A DNA stretch of 15,365 nt from Candidatus Woesearchaeota archaeon UBA153. GTDB taxonomy: Archaea > Nanobdellota > Nanobdellia > Woesearchaeales > UBA525. The position numbers and the translations under genes are program-made. Shown piece after piece: positions 6,736-15,000 of the stretch (position 1 is the first letter of the stretch; each line of letters opens with the position of its first letter). Where the stretch lies: assembly GCA_002503705.1 (NCBI GenBank), contig DASH01000058.1, forward strand, positions 1 to 15,365, given 5' to 3'. The notes under the pieces are model-generated. The model searched no databases and was not told the DNA's origin. It was given only the letters and a program-made list of their open reading frames with translations.

Positions 6736-7674
6736 CTATTCTTTTAACACTCGCTCTTCTTTCAGCACCCGTTTCAACGCCGCAATCGCGACTTCGAGTT
6801 GCTTCAGGTCGGGCTCTCTCGTCGTCAACGCCTGCACGGCCATGCCGGGCGCGCTGATGAAGCGTAAGAACGCGCTCTTGCAGTAGTATTTTCCGGCGAA
6901 GCGGGTCCACTCGTACGCGATGCCCGCGATGACGGGGAGCAAGGCGATGCGCAGCACGTACTTCTCCCAGAACGTCGCGCCGAACGGGATGAAGAGGTAG
7001 ACGAGGATGCTCAGGACGATGACGTAGACGACGAAGGTGGTGCCGCACCGCGCTTGGCGCTTCGTGAACTTCTTCGCGTTCCGCGGCGTCAACGCCCGTC
7101 TCGCTTCGTAACAGTTCACGCTCTTGTGCTCGGCGCCGTGGTATTGGAACAACCGTTTCACGTCTTTCATCCGGCTGATGGCGAGGAGGTAGAGGAGGAA
7201 GAAGGAGAACTTGATGCCACCGTCGAGGAGGTTGAAGGTCCAGTTGTTCCCGACGTCTTTCGTGATCCACGAGGCGAGCAGTAACGGCAAGAACTTGAAG
7301 AGGGCGAGGGCCAAGGCGATGCTGAGCGCCATCATCAGGCCGAGCTCCCACGCGTTCAGCTTCTCCTCCTCCTCGTCGATCGCCTCGTTCGCGCTCCAGT
7401 TCAACTCGCGCATCCCCTTGATCATCGTCTCGAACAGGACGATCATGCCGCGCACGAACGGCACCTTGCCGAGGAACGTGCGCTGCGTCAAGAACTGCTC
7501 TTTGCGGTGCTTCACCTTGATCGTGCCGTTCGGCTTGCGCACCGCCGTCGCCAAGTGCCGGGGGCTCTTCATCATGACGCCTTCGACGACCGCCTGGCCG
7601 CCGATCGTCATGATCGCTTCCGCTGTCGTGAACGGCAACGTCACCATTCTCGTGAAGAGTTTCCGCCAACCCAT
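6736..7674 (-). CDS. DUF1385 (YqhQ-like) integral membrane protein
   Basis: 312 residues. The family signature GGQAVVEGVMMKSPRHLATAVRKP lies at about 25-48, and the conserved YHGAEHKSVNCYE (178-190) and RCGTTF (209-214) follow. Probable membrane helices lie at about 111-136, 153-167, 213-230 and 238-255. The His/Glu/Cys-containing conserved segments face one side and suggest a metal or catalytic site, but the family's function is unknown. The ATG at 7674 is favoured by a TATA box centred about 26 bp upstream, giving a leaderless mRNA. Longer readings to 8124 run antisense through the DUF357 gene and are spurious. The gene is divergent from DUF357, with which it appears to share one AT-rich promoter core. 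Members are best known from bacteria, so an archaeal copy may reflect transfer. Confidence 0.9.
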   Translation of the reverse strand: MGWRKLFTRMVTLPFTTAEAIMTIGGQAVVEGVMMKSPRHLATAVRKPNGTIKVKHRKEQFLTQRTFLGKVPFVRGMIVLFETMIKGMRELNWSANEAIDEEEEKLNAWELGLMMALSIALALALFKFLPLLLASWITKDVGNNWTFNLLDGGIKFSFFLLYLLAISRMKDVKRLFQYHGAEHKSVNCYEARRALTPRNAKKFTKRQARCGTTFVVYVIVLSILVYLFIPFGATFWEKYVLRIALLPVIAGIAYEWTRFAGKYYCKSAFLRFISAPGMAVQALTTREPDLKQLEVAIAALKRVLKEERVLKE

Positions 7675-7694
7675 GCGTCTTGAAATCCACACTA

Positions 7695-7707
7695 CCTTTA
7701 TAAAAAC
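7695..7707. promoter_or_regulatory. Single TATA element apparently serving two divergent genes
   Basis: CCTTTATAAAAAC reads as a TATA box in both directions. On the minus strand it lies about 26 bp before the DUF1385 ATG (7674). On the plus strand it predicts a start near 7727, at the edge of the structured leader of the DUF357 gene. No second TATA box is visible in the interval. Confidence 0.6.
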
Positions 7708-7726
7708 TCGCTTCAAACCAACCTCG

Positions 7727-7853
7727 AGAAGGAGCGCTACCGTCCTTAAGGGCGAACACTCACGATAGGTCATTCGAGGTGACAAGGGGGTTGCCCCCGT
7801 CGGGGAATGTCGCCTCTCGGTGGAACAAGCAAGTGTGAGCAGGACGGTAGCGC
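7727..7853 (+). promoter_or_regulatory. Candidate structured RNA: leader and start region of the DUF357 gene
   Basis: Nested helices can be drawn by eye. The outer helix is a perfect 13-bp inverted repeat, GCGCTACCGTCCT (7734-7746) with AGGACGGTAGCGC (7841-7853). Inside it are CTCAC (7759-7763) with GTGAG (7835-7839); a 9-bp helix GAGGTGACA (7776-7784) with TGTCGCCTC (7808-7816, one G-U pair); and GGGGG (7786-7790) with CCCCC (7794-7798) closing a three-base loop. The 9-bp helix pairs a perfect Shine-Dalgarno-like GAGGTGA with bases of and just after the ATG at 7807, so the fold could hide the translation start. It could be a cis-regulatory leader, or a separate small RNA overlapping the gene. 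It does not match 5S rRNA, SRP RNA, RNase P RNA or tRNA as I know them. Confidence 0.55.
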
Positions 7854-8202
7854 GACGGAGAATGGCAAATTCGACGAGAACGACGAGACGACGACCACGA
7901 TGAAAACCAACGCCACGGTCACCGATGCGAAACTCGACGCGTACTTCGCCATCACGGGCGAAGCCCTCGAGAAAGCCCGGAACGCGTGCGACGACTCGAC
8001 GAACGAGCGCGCGCGCCACGCCGCTGACTTCCTCGACATGGCGCAACGCTACCACGACGACGCGCAACACTTCCGCGCCAAAGGTGACAAGGTGCTCGCG
8101 TTCGCGGCGCTGAACTACGCGCACGGCTGGCTCGACGCGGGCGCGCGCATCGGACTCTTCACGGTGAAGGATTCACGGCTCTTTACGGTCGATGACGAGT
8201 AG
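7807..8202 (+). CDS. DUF357 family protein
   Basis: The C-terminal part, from about residue 38, is a small helical DUF357 domain, known from archaea and of unknown function: DAYFAITGEALEKA, then AADFLDMAQRYHDDAQHF and the family-typical KVLAFAALNYAHGWLDAGARIG. It is soluble, with no signal peptide. Two starts are possible. ATG 7807 gives 131 residues with an acidic/Thr-rich N-terminal tail; ATG 7900 gives 100 residues starting at the domain. I chose 7807 because the 16 codons before 7900 have G or C in 14 third positions, as in coding DNA here, and 7807 is the only in-frame start between the upstream stop at 7780 and 7900. No good TATA box precedes 7900. The 7807 start lies inside the structured leader. 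Confidence in the family is moderate to high; in the start, about even. Confidence 0.78.
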   Translation: MSPLGGTSKCEQDGSATENGKFDENDETTTTMKTNATVTDAKLDAYFAITGEALEKARNACDDSTNERARHAADFLDMAQRYHDDAQHFRAKGDKVLAFAALNYAHGWLDAGARIGLFTVKDSRLFTVDDE

Positions 8203-8226
8203 ATTTCTCCTCGATTGTCAGGCGAA

Positions 8227-8238
8227 ATATTTAAAAGT
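8227..8238 (+). promoter_or_regulatory. TATA box of the surface-protein operon
   Basis: ATATTTAAAAGT is centred near 8233, predicting a transcription start near 8259 and a leader of about 20 nt before the TTG at 8279. Confidence 0.7.
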
Positions 8239-8265
8239 GGCCTTTACTTCCCAGTGGTCCTGTCT

Positions 8266-8272
8266 GGGGGGA
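8266..8272 (+). promoter_or_regulatory. Shine-Dalgarno site selecting the TTG start at 8279
   Basis: GGGGGGA ends 6 nt before TTG 8279. An out-of-frame ATG at 8274 is only 1 nt away from it and hits a stop after two codons (ATG CGT TGA), so the TTG is the sensible start. Confidence 0.5.
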
Positions 8273-8278
8273 CATGCG

Positions 8279-9061
8279 TTGAAAGTCAAAAGTCTCCTGT
8301 TAAGTCTCTGTTGTGGCGCCTTGCTTCTCAGAGTGCCGTCGATTGTGGCCCAATCTCCGAACGAGACGATCTTCAACGACCTCGCGAAACGCACTGCAGT
8401 TTCAGCCTCTCTCGACGTTCACGACGATGTATCGCGTCGCACCGCAGTCTACGCCGAGGCGTACAACCTCGCGAAACAAGCGCAGACGCGGCAATCGTCT
8501 TATGTAGTCAATATCACTGACCCCGAAGTTCTGGGAACGCTCGGCTATCGTCAAGACATCTCGAACAGAATCGACGAAGTGTACATTCTGAGTAAAGACT
8601 CGGTTCTGGACAAGGGGGATATCGTTCTGCCTCTCAGGAACGGAACTTACGTCCCGCAAAGCTACTCTTTAGACGCTCCGAGCGCCGCTTCCTTGCTCAA
8701 ATATACTCCTTCGGCGACTCTGCCGTTCACGAAAAAAGAGCCGACAGTCGAGAAGCTCATGGTGCGAGTCATCGATGGCGTTCTCGTGCAAGAGTGGATT
8801 GCGCCCTCGGCGCAACACGCGAGCACTCGTTCCGCTGACTGCGCAGACGTCACGCTCGAATGGCTCGCGAGCGCGTACATGCCCGGTTCCGAAACAATCA
8901 TCAACGTTCCTTCAGACGGCAACATGAGAAGTTCTGACCTCGGTGGCAGCGTCGACTGCGCGCCGACGTGCACGAACTACCTCTCCAAGATTGACAACAC
9001 GACGCTCGTCTGGCAGAACGCGGACTGCGTCTATCAAGATCTGTGGACGGTCACGAAGTGA
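8279..9061 (+). CDS. Secreted protein of unknown family, first gene of the surface operon
   Basis: 260 residues from a TTG start. The N-terminus is a classical Sec signal peptide: MKVK, a hydrophobic core SLLLSLCCGALLL, then VPSIVAQ, with likely cleavage near residue 24-26. The mature part has four cysteines, C188, C227, C231 and C250, all in the last third and all able to form two disulphides, as expected outside the cell. Several N-x-S/T glycosylation sequons are present (for example NET, NIT, NGT, NTT). I recognise no domain. The start was chosen for the signal peptide, the Shine-Dalgarno site and the TATA box; the frame is open further upstream (8192), but that would place residues on untranscribed DNA. 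Its stop is 14 nt from the next ATG, and a GTG start for the next gene would overlap it (GTGA at 9058-9061), so the two are probably translated from one mRNA and may form a surface complex. Confidence 0.8.
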   Translation: MKVKSLLLSLCCGALLLRVPSIVAQSPNETIFNDLAKRTAVSASLDVHDDVSRRTAVYAEAYNLAKQAQTRQSSYVVNITDPEVLGTLGYRQDISNRIDEVYILSKDSVLDKGDIVLPLRNGTYVPQSYSLDAPSAASLLKYTPSATLPFTKKEPTVEKLMVRVIDGVLVQEWIAPSAQHASTRSADCADVTLEWLASAYMPGSETIINVPSDGNMRSSDLGGSVDCAPTCTNYLSKIDNTTLVWQNADCVYQDLWTVTK

Positions 9062-9075
9062 AGAGTGGACTCAAA

Positions 9076-12000
9076 ATGAACGACCAAGGAAAAACAGCGA
9101 TTATCGGAGTCGTCATCGCTCTCGTACTTCTCGTCATCATCTCGAGCATCCTCGTCTTCGCCGATTCGAACGAAACGGGAAACACGACCGAAACGACCGT
9201 CAATGACTCGATTGTCAGCAACACGACCAATACATATGAAGCGGTTATCGACAATTCAGTTATCCCTACAACTCTTGAAATCTCAGACGAGGTTGTCGAA
9301 CGACCACGCAAGATTCACCCCATCGGCATCGAACCGATGCCGGAACCGATCTTGCCGCCCTCGCCGATGGATGGGAATTCGAGTCTGCTGAGTCTGAATA
9401 TCACTGCTCCGTCTGCCGACGGCGTCTTCTTACGCGGGGCGTACGAGATTACGGCGACGTTCGCCGGAGTGGCGAACGTCACAATCGGATGGCAGAACAG
9501 CTCCGACTGGGGTATCATCGACAGCTCTTACGACGAAAACACCTCATACGTGTACTGGTTTGACACTATCTCACAGCTTGACTGCTACCGTTGCTACAGT
9601 CTCTCCATCAACGTGAGTCAAGAACTCATCTCCGAGATAGGATATCGATTCAACCTCACCATCGACAATACTCCGCCGACGGTGAACTTGTTGAGCACGA
9701 GTTTCAACACGACGAACAACAGGCCGAACATCACCTTCAACTATACGGATTCTCTGTCGCCTCTGGCGACGTGTCGGTATTATGTCGACGGAGCCACGTC
9801 CAGGACCATTGTAGGATTGGCGAATAATACCAATACTGACCCCGGGGCCGGAATCGCGCTCGGCGACGGTCAGCACGATGTCTGGGTCAACTGCACGGAC
9901 GAAGCGGGCAACGAAGGTACGAGTGTGCACATTTTCATTACTGTGAATGCGACGGTTGATCCATTCTGCGGCGACGGCCTCATTACGGTCGGAGAGTCGT
10001 GCGACGGCGCGAACTGGGGACCAATCATCGGCTGCACTGACTTCAATGGTTTCACCGGCGGCAACCTCAACTGTAACTCTCCCGGTAGCGCATTCGAGTG
10101 CACCTTCAACACGTCCTTGTGTACGGAAGCCATTTGCGGAAACGGTGCTCTCGAAGATCCCGAGCAATGCGATGCTGGATTGAACAACAGCATACCGTGC
10201 ACGCCGCCGTACGGCGGCTCGTGTGTCTATTGCGATGATGTTTGTCTGAACGTGACACTCAACGGATTGTATTGCGGCGATGGCATCGCGAGCGACGGCG
10301 AAGAGTGTGATGGTGCGAACGGAACACTGGGGGGATACACTTGCTTGCCGGATTGCACGCTCGAACTCTCGCTCCTCACCGAGGCCTTGCTCCGCTGTCC
10401 GTTCGACAACACAACGACGTGCACTGACGGTGAGACTCCTCTTGAGAATAACGGAACGGACTTCGTCTCCGGTATTGACGGCGGTGCCGTTCAGATATTA
10501 GTGAATGACACTCTCAGCTATCCTTATAGCGACAATTTTGACATCAACAAGGGAACAATCTCGGTCTGGTTCAAACCACCGACGACGATGTGGGATTGTA
10601 ACATGCACATCTTCCTCCACCACCAGAGTCCGAGTAATAATGCAAACCTCCGTTTTAGAATTGGAAAATACTTGGATTCGTATTGTGACCCGATATCGTA
10701 TCATCTTGCGTTCTATAATGGGGGCGATAGGGCTGCCGAAGCATTACTCCTGAATGGCTCAATAGACCCGGTTAATGGTTGGTATCATGTCGCAACGACC
10801 TGGAATTCTTCGACGATGAAAGTGTATATGAACGGTCAGCTCCGCGGAACATGGGAAGAGTCGTTCGCTATCGGGACTCCCGCGGACAGGATTTACATCG
10901 GCGGCTATCCTCCTTACGAGGACGCATACGTCACTGATGGCGCTCTCGACAATCTGAACATCTTCGGACGCGTCTTGAACGACAGCGAGATCGAAGCGCT
11001 CTATTTCCTGTATGGTGACGTGAATGGCACGTATTACTGTGGCGACGGCGCAATTAACAGGCCCGGTGAGGAATGCGACGGCATGAACGGCACATCCGAA
11101 CACTACCTTTGCACGGCGAACTGCGTGCTCGAGAAAGTTCTCGCCTGTGGCGACACCATCTACAATGATACTGTGCTCACGGAGGACCTTCTTGACTGTT
11201 CTTATGATGGCATCATTATCGGCGCGGATAACGTCACGCTTGATTGTGCAGGCCATCGTATTAATGGTGGCGGCGGTGCGTCGACCGGCATCGATGTCTA
11301 CAATTGGCAGGGCACGAAGGTGCAGAATTGCATCGTGGGGAATTTTACATTTGGTGCTCACGGGGTTTCTTGCAACGCGCTCTTCGTCAATAATATCTTC
11401 GCGAACACCCAGAACGGGATTGATATCTACTTTTGTGACGGCGTCACGATACTCAACAACACATTTCGGGAGAATGGCAGGTCCGTCCAGAGTTCCAACT
11501 CGAGAGCGCTGGTGATGTCATATAATACAATAGCGGAGTCCGGGATTGGTGTCTTCGCTCAGGAGACGCAATATGTCCTCTCTCACAATTACTTCAATCA
11601 CGACACTTACGGGGTTAACAGTTACAATTCAGGCTATCGAACTGAAATTTTTGATAACACGTTCTACAATAACCCTCAGTATGGCCTCTGGTTAGGTGAT
11701 GCAGAAAATGTCAGCGTCTTCAATAACACCTTCTTGAGTAATCCAGGATACGGAATTTATCTCTGGGGGTACAACTCAAACAACAACATCGTCAATAACA
11801 CCTTCATTGATAATTGGATTGCCGCTTATGAGGGGTCATCAGTCCCTGTTACGCACGAAGTCACTGCCTGCGATAATGTTACTGTGCTATCTGCAGGAGA
11901 GTTTGTTCTGAATACGGATCTCGTACAGATCCAAAGCGATGAATGTTTGCACATAGCTTCTGACGCGATTCTTGACTGCAGAGGACACACCATTATGGGA

Positions 12001-15000
12001 CACTCTGGTGCGGAAAGAGTGCTCGATATCGATGGAACAGTCCGTAATTGTCATATCATTACAAATGGAGTCTCTAGCGTTGCGAATCTTCGAAGTGGTG
12101 GTATCTTCGAAAACAACATTATCCATAGTGACATCAGCGACATTGGGTTATTTGCTTATGCTGGCACGATTCGGAACAATATCTTCTATCGTGGAGAGAT
12201 TTACTGTCAAGGTGGCGGTGGAGTGAATATCACCAACAATACGTTCAATGGAGTCTATGATGGTGGAGGACGAGGTGCAATACAACTTTCAGGAGATGCT
12301 GGTGATGTGGTTTCAGATAATATCTTCAATCTTACTGCATATCCTGACTGCGGTTACACCTATGGGGACATTGTTGAGGCATGGTATCCGAACACTATCG
12401 ATGCGAATTATTATATTGGGCCGTGCGGAAAAGCGAGCAACTACTCGTTAATTTGTGCTGATGAGAATGACGATGGACTCTGCGATGTACCTTTCACGTT
12501 CACGCTCAACGGCGGTCTCAATTTAACTGATGAGAGGCCGCGCGTCTGGCCACCTCGCGGCATAATCCCGTCAACCGTTCATGCGAATTCATATTTGCTG
12601 AATAAATGGAACTCTTCAATTCTGGGCAATTACTGGTCTGATTTCTCTTCGAATCCTGGATATCCGCTCGTGTATATAATTCCCGGTCCGGGTGAAGGTA
12701 TCGACTATCTCCCTGCAGGTCGCGACTTGCCGCCGATTATTCAGCCAATATCAGATATTGTCGTCTATGAGGGCGAGAACGTCACGGTGTTCGTGAACGC
12801 CTCGGATCCGAACAACAGCACGGAGTCGTTGTACTATGACATTATCGACGACGATGGCAGGTTCTCAAGAATTCTGGGAACGTATGCTATGTATTCCTGG
12901 ACGACAAACTATACTGATTCCGGCATCTATGTGTTTACCGTCGTCGTTTCCGACGGTTATCTCAACGCAACCACAACGTTCAACTTGACAGTGTTGAACG
13001 TGCTGATTGACGACACTCCTCCCGTTATCTTCGACGTCAAGAATATGAGCATCACTACCTCGCGCGGAACGATTTCCTGGTCGACCGACGAGCCGGCGAA
13101 CACGAGTGTGAACTACGGGACGACTGAAGCTCTCGGCACGTATAGTGGCTTTGCCGCGCTCACGTTCGCACACTCGCGACGTCTGAAGAACCTCGATCAA
13201 AACACGACATACTACTACAACGTCACGAGTTGCGACGAAGTCGGCCATTGCAACACGAGCGGACCGTATACTTTCACCACTCTCGATGCCAGCTTCGACG
13301 GGCTCCTGCTTCACTGCGCCTTTAACGATACGACGACGTGTAGCGAGGGAGAAGTTCCCACTCATCAGAACGGCCTTTCTTATGCCCCTGGCGTTGACGG
13401 AAACGGTGTATTCATCAGTGGCGGGGATCAGCTTGACTATGCCACGCAAGGAAATTTCTTGCCGGAAACAGGAACGGTGAGCTTATGGATTGTGCCTTTC
13501 TGGAACGGCAGCGACGACAGGGATTTCTACATATTTGATGTTTACGACCGATACGATGCCGAACCAACGTGGACGAGGTTTGACATGCGAGGCAAGACGA
13601 GAACCAATATGCACTATTCCCTTTACGACGGATCTGATTACGCGGTCTTCTATTACAACGTGAGCTCCTGGCGAGCGGGAGAACCACACCATCTTGTCAT
13701 GACGTGGGATCTCTCGACGGAGATACGAGGCTATGTGGATGGCGTCCTTTTTGGCACCCATTCCCTTAACATCACCTTACCTGGATTCAGCGACATCATG
13801 AATCTCGGCCATTATAAGGACACGAACGAACACCAGTTCGACGGTGTCCTCGACGAACTCAACATTTACGGAAGAGTCCTGAACGACAGCGAAATCGAAG
13901 CACTCTATCAAGAGCATCTCTCCTACTGCGGCGATGGCGTCGTCAACCAAGTCACGGAAGAGTGCGATGCGGGCGTTGATAACGGCGTCACGTGTGGTCC
14001 TCCGTATGGAGGTTCGTGCGTCTACTGTGATGTATCTTGCTTGAACATCACGCTTGCCGGTCCATACTGTGGTGATGGCGTCGTGAATGACGCGAGCGAG
14101 CAGTGCGACGGCGCTGACGGGACTCCCGATTATTACGCGTGTTTGGCGAACTGTACGCTCGAGTACGTTCCGTATTGTGGTGATGGCGTCGTCAACCAGA
14201 TGAATGAGTCTTGCGATGATACCGATGGCGTCCCGACTCACTATATCTGCTTGTCGAATTGCACGCTCCAACAGCGCCCCTGGGCCTGCGGGGACGTCAT
14301 CAACGTCTCGGGTTATTACACACTTACGAACGACGTCAACTGTCCGGTCTTGTCGGTTGGGAACGCGGCGATTGCAATCGCCGCGGACAACGTCACGGTC
14401 GACTGTAATTGGTTTGACCTTGCCGGTCAGAACCAGACTGGCAGAGGCATCTACGTCTTCAAGAGAGGTGTAGTCTTGAAGAATGTCACGATTCGGAACT
14501 GCCGCGTTGGCGGCTTCAATCGCGGCATTAACCTCGCGATGACGAACGACAGTTTCGTCGAGAACGCGTGGGTGCATGATAACGCGATTGGCGTCCAGCT
14601 TGATGCGAGCGGCCGGAATGAGATCTCTCTCACCGTCGAGAGTAACACTTATCAAGGCGTGTTATTCCAGGCTGGTTCGAACAACAATCACCTTAACAAC
14701 ACTTCAATCAATCATTCGAAATATGGTGTTTTCATCCTCTCCTCAATCAATAATATCATTGAGGGAAACTGGTTCGACCAGAACAACTTTTCAGGAATCT
14801 ACTTGAAAGGGAACGCTTTCGAGAACACGATTATTGATAATTCATTCTATGCTACGGGCGTCACAGACACGACTGGCCTCAACAACACGTATTGCATTGC
14901 CGGACACCCGAACCAGTATTATGACGGAGCGACCGGGCCGGTTTGTCCACTCTTTTGTGGCGATACAATCTATGTAGATACTGTGCTCAAAGAAGACCTT

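Noticed and set aside
7769..7783. tRNA T-arm-like hairpin (GTCA, loop TTCGAGG, TGAC)
   Set aside because: The seven-base loop fits the T-loop pattern, but no matching acceptor stem, D-arm or anticodon arm can be found around it, and the first loop-closing pair is not the usual G-C.
7734..7853. 5S rRNA or SRP RNA gene
   Set aside because: The length and closing stem recall 5S rRNA, but the conserved loop sequences are missing, and the SRP helix 8 signature is absent.
7734..7853. MITE or insertion-sequence remnant bounded by the 13-bp inverted repeat
   Set aside because: No clear target-site duplication flanks the repeat and the right arm lies inside what seems to be coding sequence; a structured RNA explains the nested helices better.
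7675..8124. 150-codon N-terminal extension of the DUF1385 protein
   Set aside because: It runs antisense through the DUF357 gene, has no family similarity, and is upstream of the TATA box for ATG 7674.
9967..14280. CRISPR-like spaced repeats
   Set aside because: The repetition is at the protein level (cysteine-rich and LamG modules) with diverged codons and irregular spacing, not identical DNA repeats.
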